Positions 41,492 through 49,689 of a stretch of 60,880 nucleotides of DNA are shown piece after piece. Every line of letters begins with the position of its first letter. The first letter of the stretch is position 1. Both the position numbers and the translations under genes were made by a program. The stretch is from Nitrospiraceae bacterium (GTDB lineage Bacteria; Nitrospirota; Thermodesulfovibrionia; UBA6902). The notes under the pieces are model-generated. The model was not told the DNA's origin. It did not search any database and saw only the letters and a list, made by a program, of their open reading frames with translations. The stretch spans positions 1-60,880 of the forward strand of contig QZKC01000052.1 of assembly GCA_003599425.1 (NCBI GenBank). The letters run 5' to 3'.

Positions 41492-44473
41492 CTACAATAT
41501 CACCTCGATCACCATCTTTTTATCCTTTCGCTGCACTTCTACCTTCACGCTGCCGCCGGTGGATTTATAAAGGAGATGGATCTTGACATCCTCTATGCTC
41601 TTCACGGGTTCGCCGTCAACTGACAGTATCAGATCGCCTGCCTTGATCCCGGCCTTCTCAGAGACGCTGCCTTCAGGAAACCCGGTTATCTTAAGCCCCT
41701 CTTTTTCTTCTGACAGGAAGACCATGAGCCTGGGCGACGTAATGCCTTCTACAGATTTTGGAAAGACAACATAATCGGCTATTCCCTTTTCCACCTCGGA
41801 GTCTATCAGTATGATCGCGTAGTCTTTGCCGTTACGCCTGAACGTCCTTTTAGGGATGCCTGAGCCGTATTCAAGATGCCCCCTCCCGGCGAGCGCTACG
41901 ACCTGAAAATCGGGATTTGATGAGAGGAACTTGTCTATGGAGCGCGACATTGTCTCATCCCACAATAACTGCGCCTGGTAAAAATATTCAAAGTTTTTCT
42001 TCTCGGAGTTTTTATGCTGCTCGAAAATGTTCTTCAGCCGCTCCCGGTACTCGCCGTCTGAAAAATCCATATGCAGCGGTATCTGCCCCTTTTCATCTTC
42101 AGTGAGAGAATCAATGCCTTCACGCGATACTTTTTCAATGACCTCCCGCTGCATGTTCAGGGCGATCACAGGCAGCTTCTGTTCCCGTGCAAAATCGAGT
42201 ATCGGCTTGTAAAGGTTGTAATCAAATCCCCATCTTTTGAAGTATTCCGATTCCCTGAGAAAGTCAGCCTCTTCCATAGTCCCTGCTATATACTTGTCGA
42301 GGGTCTCCTGGAACGGCCTCTGGAACATCTCCATCCCGACCGCAACCTTTTTATTCTTGCCGTATAACCCTTTGATGATGTCAAGCTGCACCGCATGATG
42401 CGCGAACACGTCATGCATCTCTCCGACATAGACTATCTTCCTGCCAGCGATGTTCTCAGTGATCTCTGACAGCTTTCTCAGTGTGGAGAGATCGACAACC
42501 GGAGCCTCTTCATGCGTATACATAATAATTCCCCTCTCTGTCTGCTCTGTTTCCTTCGCAGTATTTTTACCGTTCTCAAACAGGAGCCTGCTGTATTTGC
42601 CATAATGGGTGATCTTACCGAAAGCGGCATCAGCCTCCTCCTTTGTTTTAGCGTTTATTACCGCAATGACTTTTTGCGGGTTCAGGGGGTTTTCTTTTAC
42701 CTGCACCAGAAACCCCGCGTCGTCAGATGTGAGCTTTCCAAACAGTCTGCTGAGCACCGGGCTGTCAGCTCCAAGAACCAGCACAGAGCACGTTTGTATG
42801 TCTGAGTCCTTCAGTTCCTCTGCTGTTTTTCGGACCCCGTCCTGTTTTGCAAAGTAGTCGATGATATTTTGATACATCTCTTCATTGCCGGGGGACGCAA
42901 CAATGTATGGGCCCTTTTCTGCCAGAAGCCGCTCGATCACAGGCGGGAACTCTCTGGCGGAAAGTTCACGGGCCGTATCATAATTCTCATCAAATACTAT
43001 CTTCTCCGGCCTCTCCCGAAAGGTAAAATAGAACCTGTTCTTTTCCCTGTCAATAAGAAGCTGTTTCTCAAAAGCATTATTGTTTGCCTGCACAGTCATG
43101 GGAAGCGTGAGAGAAAAAGGTTTGCCCGTCTGGCTGACCATGAAACTGACCGCGTATTCACTGCCCTGCTGCTGTACCTGCAAGTCCTCTATCGAAATCC
43201 CTGCCAATCCCTTGTCAGCGACCCATTGTGTGAAAAACGGCATCAGGTCCTCCCGGTAATATTTCTGGAACGATTTTTTCAGGTCCTCCCATGAAGCCGC
43301 CTGAAAACGGTTTTCCCGGACAATATCGCGCAGCCCTTCAAAAAATGCCTCATCCCCCATCATCTTCCTGAGCATATGAAAGACCATCGCAGTTTTCCCG
43401 TATCCGATGACCCGTGTCGCGGGATCAAATCTCCCCTTGAAATCAATGAGCGGGAATTCATTCTCCGGCGTGATATAGCTCTGATAGTCTGTAAGTATCT
43501 GCTTTCTGTATTCCCATCCCTTATCTTTCTGTTCTTCATACCAATGGTCAGAAAGATAGGTGGTCAACCCCTCAGCCCAGTTGCCCTTTTGATGATCAAT
43601 ATATACGTGATTGCCGAACCACTGGTGCAGTATCTCGTGTCCCAGGGAAGTTTCAACTATGAACGGGAGGTTGACTATTGTCTTGCCAAGCAGCGTAAAT
43701 GTCGGGAAGGAATAACCCGTGGGAAGGAAATTTTCAACCACGGAAAATCTCCTGTAGGGGAATTTACCCGCAAACTCTTCGTAGAGCTTCAGGTATTTTT
43801 TCGTGAATTCAATATAGGTATCCGCAAGATGTGAGTCTTCTGCAAAAAAATATGCATAGATCTCTATGTCATTGTACATGCCTTTTTTGACATCATATTT
43901 GTCCGACGCCATCAGGTTCACTCCATCAAGAGGATTGGGAAAATCGAAATAAAACTCCACGGTGTCATTCAGGACAACCTTCCTGATGCTCTCTGCCTCG
44001 GATACTGCTTCATATCCTTTTGGCAGGGTTGCTTTAACTTTATAATAATAGTCTCCTCCGATATCAGGATACCATGCGTCTGTAAGTGAAATGCCTCTTG
44101 AATCAATCACATTGGATACCATATCCACGGAATGCCGGGGCAGCGGTTTGCTGTCCTTGAATGACAGGGTATAGCCAATCTCCAGGGTTCCGTCCTTATC
44201 GGGAAAGACATTCACAGTTCTTACCTTATCTTTCAGGGGGATATCTTCGCCGTTTAGTTTCATGAAATGTATCCTGAGCGCCCCCTTTCTTACCAGCATG
44301 ATTTCCTTCCATGCGGCGACCCCGATGCGGGCTGTTCCCGAAAGCTCAGATTTTTCGATATCTATTAAGACATCAAGGTCATAAGTGTTCACAGGCGAGG
44401 CATGCGGGGCCTCAGGTAGAAATAAAAGTAATATTGCCATGAGTACTATGCTTGCAAGGTATCTCTGTTTCAT
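41492..44473 (-). CDS. secreted M1-type peptidase fused to ChaN-like and PDZ domains
   Basis: The track starts at 44548; ATG 44473 begins a proper signal peptide (MKQRYLASIVLMAILLLFLP) behind AAGGAG, giving 993 residues. The N-terminal half is a gluzincin aminopeptidase with LGHEILHQWFGNH near residue 280 and the second glutamate in GNWAEGLTTYLSDHWY. Around residues 670-880 is a ChaN/DUF399 heme-binding-like domain (VYVGEMHDVFAHHAVQLD, AGRGHLEYG). A PDZ domain closes the protein (EKAGIKAGDLILSVDGEPV). It is a periplasmic protease, perhaps linked to heme-protein turnover. Confidence 0.85.
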   Translation of the reverse strand: MKQRYLASIVLMAILLLFLPEAPHASPVNTYDLDVLIDIEKSELSGTARIGVAAWKEIMLVRKGALRIHFMKLNGEDIPLKDKVRTVNVFPDKDGTLEIGYTLSFKDSKPLPRHSVDMVSNVIDSRGISLTDAWYPDIGGDYYYKVKATLPKGYEAVSEAESIRKVVLNDTVEFYFDFPNPLDGVNLMASDKYDVKKGMYNDIEIYAYFFAEDSHLADTYIEFTKKYLKLYEEFAGKFPYRRFSVVENFLPTGYSFPTFTLLGKTIVNLPFIVETSLGHEILHQWFGNHVYIDHQKGNWAEGLTTYLSDHWYEEQKDKGWEYRKQILTDYQSYITPENEFPLIDFKGRFDPATRVIGYGKTAMVFHMLRKMMGDEAFFEGLRDIVRENRFQAASWEDLKKSFQKYYREDLMPFFTQWVADKGLAGISIEDLQVQQQGSEYAVSFMVSQTGKPFSLTLPMTVQANNNAFEKQLLIDREKNRFYFTFRERPEKIVFDENYDTARELSAREFPPVIERLLAEKGPYIVASPGNEEMYQNIIDYFAKQDGVRKTAEELKDSDIQTCSVLVLGADSPVLSRLFGKLTSDDAGFLVQVKENPLNPQKVIAVINAKTKEEADAAFGKITHYGKYSRLLFENGKNTAKETEQTERGIIMYTHEEAPVVDLSTLRKLSEITENIAGRKIVYVGEMHDVFAHHAVQLDIIKGLYGKNKKVAVGMEMFQRPFQETLDKYIAGTMEEADFLRESEYFKRWGFDYNLYKPILDFAREQKLPVIALNMQREVIEKVSREGIDSLTEDEKGQIPLHMDFSDGEYRERLKNIFEQHKNSEKKNFEYFYQAQLLWDETMSRSIDKFLSSNPDFQVVALAGRGHLEYGSGIPKRTFRRNGKDYAIILIDSEVEKGIADYVVFPKSVEGITSPRLMVFLSEEKEGLKITGFPEGSVSEKAGIKAGDLILSVDGEPVKSIEDVKIHLLYKSTGGSVKVEVQRKDKKMVIEVIL

Positions 44474-44586
44474 TTCTTTTGTTGGGCTCCTTAATATCAG
44501 ATTCACTATGAAAAACAATGTACCAACAAGTATATCAAAACAGGACACGGAGAGCTAACCTTCTACACAAAATAGTTTCAATGCAG

Positions 44587-44735
44587 GGAGCGGGCAGGTT
44601 TTAAAAATGCATAACTCGATATGTGGTATACAATTCTTTTCCCCTGTTTTGTTCATGAATCATTTTAATTTTTTAATAGATACGTCATTATTACTCATGG
44701 TATCGACATGCATTTTTTTAAAATCTGCCCTCTCC
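44587..44735. repeat. 149-bp element with GGGCAG...TTTTAAAAA inverted termini
   Basis: GGAGCGGGCAGGTTTTAAAA at the left and its near complement at the right (about 25 bp, few mismatches) enclose about 95 bp of AT-rich DNA without an ORF. This is the form of a MITE. It fills most of the gap between the peptidase and YfcE-like genes; no second copy is seen in the window. Confidence 0.6.
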
Positions 44736-44833
44736 TTGCGCTATCAGACATAACTGTTGATACCGTCCCATTCCTTGAATAAATATTGAAGACAGGATAT
44801 ATTGAACAGTAAAAAAATACACTTGTTTAACCG

Positions 44834-45316
44834 ATGAAACAAAAAACAAAAAATTCTCTCCTGCTCGGGATCATTTCCGACACTCACGGCCTGCTGCGTC
44901 CTGAAGCTGTTCAAGTCCTGCAAGGAAGTAATATGATCATTCATGCAGGGGATATTGGCAAAGTGGAGATCATTGATCAACTGAGCACAATTGCCCCTGT
45001 TATCGCAGTAAGGGGGAATATGGACAGCGATCACTGGGCATCTAAGCTCCGGCTGACTGAGATCGTGGAACTGGATAAAACGATGCTCTACGTCATCCAT
45101 AATCTTTCATCACTTGATCTGGAACCTGCGGTTTCAAATCTTCATATTGTTGTCAGCGGGCATACACACAGGCCTTCCATAAGCACACATAAGGGGGTGC
45201 TCTACATCAATCCCGGAAGCGCTGGGCCAAAGCGGTTCACCCTCCCGGTGTCAGTTGCCCTGCTCAGGATCAACAGGACATCGCTGGACCCAAAAATTGT
45301 GGAACTGACCCGATGA
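44834..45316 (+). CDS. YfcE/MJ0936-type metallophosphodiesterase
   Basis: 160 residues of the small calcineurin-like phosphodiesterase family. The metal motifs are all present: GIISDTHG (DxH), HAGDIG (GD), VRGNMD (GNxD), and VVSGHTHRP (GHTH), ending in INPGSAGPKR. These enzymes hydrolyse phosphodiesters such as cyclic nucleotides or bis-pNPP in vitro; the natural substrate is uncertain. The ATG lacks a clear ribosome binding site. Confidence 0.88.
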   Translation: MKQKTKNSLLLGIISDTHGLLRPEAVQVLQGSNMIIHAGDIGKVEIIDQLSTIAPVIAVRGNMDSDHWASKLRLTEIVELDKTMLYVIHNLSSLDLEPAVSNLHIVVSGHTHRPSISTHKGVLYINPGSAGPKRFTLPVSVALLRINRTSLDPKIVELTR

Positions 45317-45342
45317 TACATTCTGATTCCGTCCCAATTCAA

Positions 45343-45499
45343 GGCACAAAGGGAAATCTGCGGAGGAATTTCTGTACGACACCTCTAAAAACGAGTCAGG
45401 AGTTTAGAGTTTGGAAAATAATAAAAACAAAACAGCGCAAAGAAAAATGTAAAATGTCTTGTGTCGATTAGAGAAATTCCGGAGCAGGCTTCCCTTTTT
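45343..45499 (-). repeat. CACAAAGG miniature element, copy C
   Basis: About 157 bp, reverse orientation to copies A and B. GGCACAAAGG and TTTCTGTACGACACC mark the intact end; the other end (TCGATTAGAGAAATTCC) runs into the RAYT border, where the CACAAAGG tip is lost. The interior shares GCGCAAAGAAAAA and AAATGTCTTGTGTCGA with copy D. Confidence 0.72.
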
Positions 45500-45515
45500 T
45501 AGGGACACTTTTTTA

Positions 45516-46306
45516 GGGACACATCCCATATTTTCACATATCATTATGCTTTCTTGGTCTTCCCCGAGGCAACGGGAACATTCTCCTCTGAAATTTATTT
45601 TCCATTTCTCCGACAAACTGCTCCTTACCAAGCGGCCTGCCTGTTCTCGTGAAATATCTTATTTCGTTCATTTCATCTTCAGGAATACTTGTCCGAACAA
45701 ATTCTGCATAATCCTTCCCTTGCTTTTCGTCAAATAATGGTTCGCCTATAATTTCATCTTTCGTCCCATTCAGGTGAGCACACGCGCTCGAATAAGGAAA
45801 TTCATCAACCATCCTTACAATCTTTGCCCTCACAGGATTCTGTTCAATGTACCTTGCCACTGCCCACAGATATTTCTCGTTATCAACTATGCATGAATGA
45901 TATCTGCTTTCCCATAGTCTGCCAGTGCGCTTGTATTTTCTGTTTACATATTGTGTATAACATAGCGTGATCCCCTGCATCATTTTGCAAAGTGATTTTT
46001 CTTCATGAGGCTTGACCAGCAAATGTACATGATTGGTCATTAAACAATAGACCAGTATCTGTGATTTCCATTTTTCGGAATATTTCTTCAGCAAAAACAG
46101 ATATTTTTCTTTATCCCTCTTATCGAAAAAAACTTGTTCCTTATTGTTCCCTCTTTGAACAACATGATGCGGATATCCCTCTGCTACTGCCCGCGCAATT
46201 CTCGGCATTGTGTCCCCTTAATTTGTTGGATGAAATGAATCTGAGTCCCACGCGGAAATTATTCTACTGAATGAAGTTTTTGTTTGTCAAAAATGGGATG
46301 TGTCCC
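45516..46306 (-). mobile_element. RAYT transposase unit with terminal inverted repeats
   Basis: GGGACACATCCCATATTTT (45516-45534) and its near-exact complement (46289-46306) bracket a single REP-associated transposase gene. A further GGGACAC lies just upstream of the left repeat and another at the gene start. These repeats are the probable recognition sites of the HUH transposase. The unit sits between direct copies C and D of the CACAAAGG element. Confidence 0.7.
45534..46208 (-). CDS. REP-associated tyrosine transposase (RAYT, Y1/HUH family)
   Basis: 224 residues. HHVVQRGNNKEQVFF, MTNHVHLLVKPHEE (the HxH metal site of HUH nucleases) and a tyrosine-rich helix (MMQGITLCYTQYVNRKYKRTG, WESRYHS) are the marks of TnpA_REP. 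YIEQNPVRAKIV is also typical. It is a single-strand DNA nuclease that acts on palindromic REP elements. The gene is intact, and its own ends and a solo site at 59948 share the same sequence. Confidence 0.9.
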   Translation of the reverse strand: MPRIARAVAEGYPHHVVQRGNNKEQVFFDKRDKEKYLFLLKKYSEKWKSQILVYCLMTNHVHLLVKPHEEKSLCKMMQGITLCYTQYVNRKYKRTGRLWESRYHSCIVDNEKYLWAVARYIEQNPVRAKIVRMVDEFPYSSACAHLNGTKDEIIGEPLFDEKQGKDYAEFVRTSIPEDEMNEIRYFTRTGRPLGKEQFVGEMENKFQRRMFPLPRGRPRKHNDM

Positions 46307-46346
46307 TCTTTTTCAATTCCTGCTCCTTTCAGTGTATGATAGAACC

Positions 46347-46976
46347 ATGAACTTTAAGATCGATCTGCATGTACATACAAAATTCAGCGGAGACAATTAT
46401 ACGGAACCCGAAGAAACCGTTATAAACGCCATTCAGAGGAACCTGCAGGGGATCGTTTTTACTGAACACTACTCATATGAAGCATCAGAACACGCGGAGT
46501 CGTTGAAAGAAAAATATAGAAATGAGATCATGATCTTCCGTGGAGTTGAGTTTTCAGCGGCAGAAGGTCACTGCCTTATCTTTGGAGTCAATACAGACAA
46601 GCTGTCCATGTCTCACGCGCCGATTGAGGATATTGTCAGGATCGTCAGTGAATCCGGCGGGATTGTCATCCCTTCCCATCCGTTCCGTGGAGGGACCGGC
46701 ATAGGCAGTATTGTCGAAAAGATAAAAGGCTTCACTGCCATTGAAGGCTATAACGGTTACAGCCATCATTCCCAGAACATGAAGGCCATAGAGGCTGCAA
46801 AAATATTGAACCTCCCTTTTACCGGAGGTTCTGACGCTCATGAGCCCGGGGAGGTCGGAGCCTGTTATACCGAGTGTTATGAAGAGGTGACCATCGATAA
46901 CTTCCTCACTGTGTTGAAGGCAGGTAATTATCAGGGAGTGGATACCAGAAAAGTAAGCAAAGCCTGGGTGTTTTAA
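46347..46976 (+). CDS. PHP-domain phosphoesterase
   Basis: The track starts at 46284 inside the RAYT repeat; ATG 46347 gives 209 residues starting directly with the fold (MNFKIDLHVHTKFSGDNY). Further PHP motifs are IVFTEHYS, IPSHPFRGG and TGGSDAH, so the trinuclear metal site is complete. It resembles RNase AM/YciV- and PolX-type phosphoesterases; the substrate is unknown. TATGAT lies 6 nt before the ATG and no ribosome binding site is seen. Confidence 0.82.
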   Translation: MNFKIDLHVHTKFSGDNYTEPEETVINAIQRNLQGIVFTEHYSYEASEHAESLKEKYRNEIMIFRGVEFSAAEGHCLIFGVNTDKLSMSHAPIEDIVRIVSESGGIVIPSHPFRGGTGIGSIVEKIKGFTAIEGYNGYSHHSQNMKAIEAAKILNLPFTGGSDAHEPGEVGACYTECYEEVTIDNFLTVLKAGNYQGVDTRKVSKAWVF

Positions 46977-47006
46977 AAACCGGTTGCAAAGGGACAAAGT
47001 GGCAAA

Positions 47007-47172
47007 GGCACAAAGGGTAGTTTGCGAAGGAATTTCTGTACGACACCGTTAAAAGCGAGCTATGAGTTTGGAGTTATTGGTTCAGAAAAAGATAAAATGA
47101 AACAGCGCAAAGAAAAAATTCAAAATGTCTTGTGTCGATTAGAGAAATTCTGCAGTAAACTGACCTTTGTGC
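47007..47172 (-). repeat. CACAAAGG miniature element, copy D
   Basis: 166 bp, same orientation as copy C and similar throughout (TTTCTGTACGACACC, AACAGCGCAAAGAAAAA, AAATGTCTTGTGTCGATTAG). GGCACAAAGGG and ACCTTTGTGC form the tips. It lies between the PHP and DUF2064 genes. Confidence 0.76.
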
Positions 47173-47196
47173 AAGAGTGAGGTCTTGAATTAACTA

Positions 47197-47841
47197 ATGA
47201 AAAAAGCTCTCATCACATTTGTAAAAGCGCCTGTGCCCGGCACGGTAAAGACCCGTCTGCAGGCTGACCTGCCTGCAGAGACAGTTACTGATATTTACAA
47301 ATCTTTCGTAACTGAAATAGCATCCCGATGCTCGCGTCTGAAGGGAATTGACAGATTGCTGGGCTGTGCGCCCTCAACGGAACATGATTTTCTGATGGAA
47401 ATTTCTCGCAGATACAAACTGAAAGGTTTTGACCAGAAGGGCAGCGATCTTGGAGAAAAGATCATTAACGCCTTTCAGGACCATTTCAGGAAAGGGTATT
47501 CAGAAATAGTTTTGATCGGAAGCGACAGTCCCACGATCCCGATGAATTATATCAGGAAGGCTTTTTCCGCCTTAACAAAGCATGACTTTGTCCTTGGGCC
47601 CTGCTGCGACGGAGGCCTTTACCTCATAGGGGCAAAAAAGAAAATCGAAACCGCAATATTTCAGAACATTGCGTGGGACACATCCGGGGTCCTGAATAAG
47701 GTCCTTGACAACGTCGAACCTCTTGGCCTCAAACTCTCTCTCCTCCCATTCTGGTATGATGTGGATACTATTGCGGAACTGCGGTTCCTGAAAAAGCACC
47801 TCCGCTACCTGAACAGAAAGCTCCCCCTTCCCGGCGTCTGA
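47197..47841 (+). CDS. TIGR04282/DUF2064 glycosyltransferase-like protein
   Basis: 214 residues with the nucleotidyl/glycosyltransferase-A core of DUF2064: ITFVKAPVPGTVKTRL, IVLIGSDSPTIP, VLGPCCDGGLYLIG, and WYDVDTIAEL. The family is labelled arsenosugar biosynthesis glycosyltransferase in databases, because some members sit in arsenosugar loci; none of those partners is visible here. A general nucleotide-sugar role is the safer reading. Confidence 0.84.
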   Translation: MKKALITFVKAPVPGTVKTRLQADLPAETVTDIYKSFVTEIASRCSRLKGIDRLLGCAPSTEHDFLMEISRRYKLKGFDQKGSDLGEKIINAFQDHFRKGYSEIVLIGSDSPTIPMNYIRKAFSALTKHDFVLGPCCDGGLYLIGAKKKIETAIFQNIAWDTSGVLNKVLDNVEPLGLKLSLLPFWYDVDTIAELRFLKKHLRYLNRKLPLPGV

Positions 47842-47934
47842 TCTTTTCCTGCCTTCATTCTATCTTCCCCTTGCTTTCTTCTTTTTTATATGATATATGC
47901 TTATTAAACATTTAAGAGGAACTGTATAATACGG

Positions 47935-47955
47935 CTTGACACAAATCGTATCAAG
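47935..47955. promoter_or_regulatory. HAIR-like HspR operator over the dnaJ promoter
   Basis: CTTGACA-N7-TATCAAG has the exact 7-7-7 geometry of the HspR-associated inverted repeat (CTTGAGT-N7-ACTCAAG), with the five outer bases of each arm identical. It covers the -35 element of dnaJ, and an HspR-type gene lies 1.2 kb downstream. Confidence 0.6.
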
Positions 47956-47964
47956 ATGTATTCT
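47936..47964 (+). promoter_or_regulatory. sigma-70 type promoter of dnaJ
   Basis: TTGACA and TATTCT are separated by 17 bp, about 47 bp upstream of the dnaJ ATG. The -35 lies in the HAIR-like dyad, so repressor binding would exclude polymerase. Confidence 0.6.
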
Positions 47965-48011
47965 ATTTTTTAGCGGCTAGAGTTTTTTAACAATTTAATA
48001 AAGGAACATGC

Positions 48012-49067
48012 ATGGCTGCAACGACACAGGATTATTACGAGGTGCTCGGCGTTAAAAGGGAAGCCTCTCAGGATGAGATAAAGAAAACTTACCGCAGGCT
48101 TGCCCGGAAGTATCATCCCGACCTGAACCCCGGAGACAAGAATGCTGAGAAAAAGTTCAAGGAAATAAATGAGGCATACGAAGTACTGAGCGATTCTAAA
48201 AAGAGGTCAGAATATGACCAGTTTGGCAAAGCAGCGTTTGATGGCCAGCAGGGATTTGAAGGCTTCAGGTCCCAGAATTTTGATTTCGGCTTCGGCGGCC
48301 ATGAGGATATATTTTCAAATCTGTTCCGTAATTTCAGGCATGAGGAGATACCCGAAAAAGGCGCTGACCTCGTAACGTCGCTCGACATCTCTCTTGAAGA
48401 TGCGTTTGCTGGAATGACAAGGCCTATCACCCTCACAAAAGAGACCTCATGCAGAACCTGTTCCGGCACCGGGGCAGAAGATCTTCGTACATGTCCCCAG
48501 TGCAAAGGAGCCGGAACGCTTAAGCAGAGCAGGGGTGTTTTCAGGGTCAACCAGCCGTGTCCGGCCTGCCGGGGAACGGGAAAAACAATAACAAAGGCCT
48601 GCAAGGCCTGCAGAGGCAAAGGAAGTGTAGCTGCTTCTGAGACTATAAAAGTAAAGATCCCGCCCGGAGCAGATACAGGCAGCAGGATCAGGCTGAGAGG
48701 TATGGGGAACCCCGGCACAAGAGGCGGACCAACCGGAGATCTTTATATTGAATTAAGAGTGAAGCCTCACCCCCTGTTTAAACGGGAGGGCAACAACATT
48801 ATCACGGAAGTTCCGGTAACAGTTCCTGAGGCCGTACTCGGCGGCAAAATACAGGTGCCGACGCTTGAAGGAACAGTGACCATGACGCTCCCGCAGGGAA
48901 CAGACAGCGGGAAAAAATTCAGGCTGAAAGGCAAGGGCATCCCTGACAGGAAGACCGGGACACGGGGAGACGAGTATGCGGTCATAAAGATAGTTGTCCC
49001 CAAAACAGTAAGCGGCAAGACAAAAGAAGCCTTGCAGGAGCTGGAGAAAGCGTACAAGAATGCATGA
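48012..49067 (+). CDS. dnaJ: chaperone DnaJ (type I Hsp40)
   Basis: 351 residues: a J domain (5-70) with the HPD motif in [11 protein letters not shown], a short Gly/Phe-rich segment ([14 protein letters not shown]), four zinc repeats ([32 protein letters not shown]), and two C-terminal substrate domains. It stimulates DnaK ATPase and delivers clients. It is slightly shorter than E. coli DnaJ, mainly in the G/F region. AAAGGAAC precedes the start. dnaK and grpE are not in the window; clpB and hspR follow. Confidence 0.94.
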   Translation: MAATTQDYYEVLGVKREASQDEIKKTYRRLARKYHPDLNPGDKNAEKKFKEINEAYEVLSDSKKRSEYDQFGKAAFDGQQGFEGFRSQNFDFGFGGHEDIFSNLFRNFRHEEIPEKGADLVTSLDISLEDAFAGMTRPITLTKETSCRTCSGTGAEDLRTCPQCKGAGTLKQSRGVFRVNQPCPACRGTGKTITKACKACRGKGSVAASETIKVKIPPGADTGSRIRLRGMGNPGTRGGPTGDLYIELRVKPHPLFKREGNNIITEVPVTVPEAVLGGKIQVPTLEGTVTMTLPQGTDSGKKFRLKGKGIPDRKTGTRGDEYAVIKIVVPKTVSGKTKEALQELEKAYKNA

Positions 49068-49178
49068 TAACTCAATACATAAAAGGGAACTGAAATTTAA
49101 GGAGGTCTCAGCCCGAAGCAAATTCTACTTTGTGTCTTCGTGCCTTTGTGGCTCTGTACCGGTTATCTTGAGGTAATT

Positions 49179-49520
49179 ATGGAACATAAAAAACGTCCTC
49201 TGTTCATGATCGGTGTGGTATGTGAAATGTTTCACATTCATCCGCAAACACTTCGACTCTATGAAAGAGAGGGTTTCCTGCACCCGAAACGGGTAGGCGG
49301 GGCACGCTTGTATTCACCGGAAGACCTTGAACGGATAAAGACCATACTTAGCCTCACAAAGGACCTCGGGGTGAACAGGGCCGGTGTTGATATCATTCTC
49401 CGGATGAGACGGAGAATGGAAGTTCTGCAAAGAGAAATGGAAGAAATGATGGATCATCTGGAAAGAGATACAAGGAGCAGATTTCGCAAGCGGATGCAGA
49501 ATATGTTCGCTGAAGAGTGA
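49179..49520 (+). CDS. hspR: MerR-family regulator, HspR-like
   Basis: The track starts at 49140; ATG 49179, behind GAGG, matches family starts and gives 113 residues. FMIGVVCEMFHIHPQTLRLYEREGFLHPKR and YSPEDLERI are the MerR winged helix of HspR, the repressor that senses DnaK and binds HAIR sites. The coiled C-terminal helix (MRRRMEVLQREMEEMMDHL) serves dimerisation. Its position between dnaJ and clpB and the HAIR-like operator support the call. Confidence 0.86.
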   Translation: MEHKKRPLFMIGVVCEMFHIHPQTLRLYEREGFLHPKRVGGARLYSPEDLERIKTILSLTKDLGVNRAGVDIILRMRRRMEVLQREMEEMMDHLERDTRSRFRKRMQNMFAEE

Positions 49521-49530
49521 TTGAACTATT

Positions 49531-49658
49531 AAATCGGCAAGCAAATACTATAATCCGTCATTCCCGCCTGTCGGGAATCTGGTAGCTTATCTTGCTGAAA
49601 ATTATAAAGATTCCGTACAAGCCGGAATGACAGCACTCAAGCATTTAAGTGCCGATTT
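49531..49658. repeat. 128-bp composite palindromic element between hspR and clpB
   Basis: Outer arms AAATCGGCA/TGCCGATTT enclose a second inverted repeat (49557-49631) of the common GTCATTCCCGC...TCGGGAATCT / AGATTCC...GCCGGAATGAC type. An ACTCAAG HAIR half-site occurs at 49635. No ORF. The nested arrangement suggests a palindrome inserted into, or mobilised with, a larger element. Confidence 0.65.
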
Positions 49659-49689
49659 TATATATTGAAAAAATAGTTGGAGGATAACC

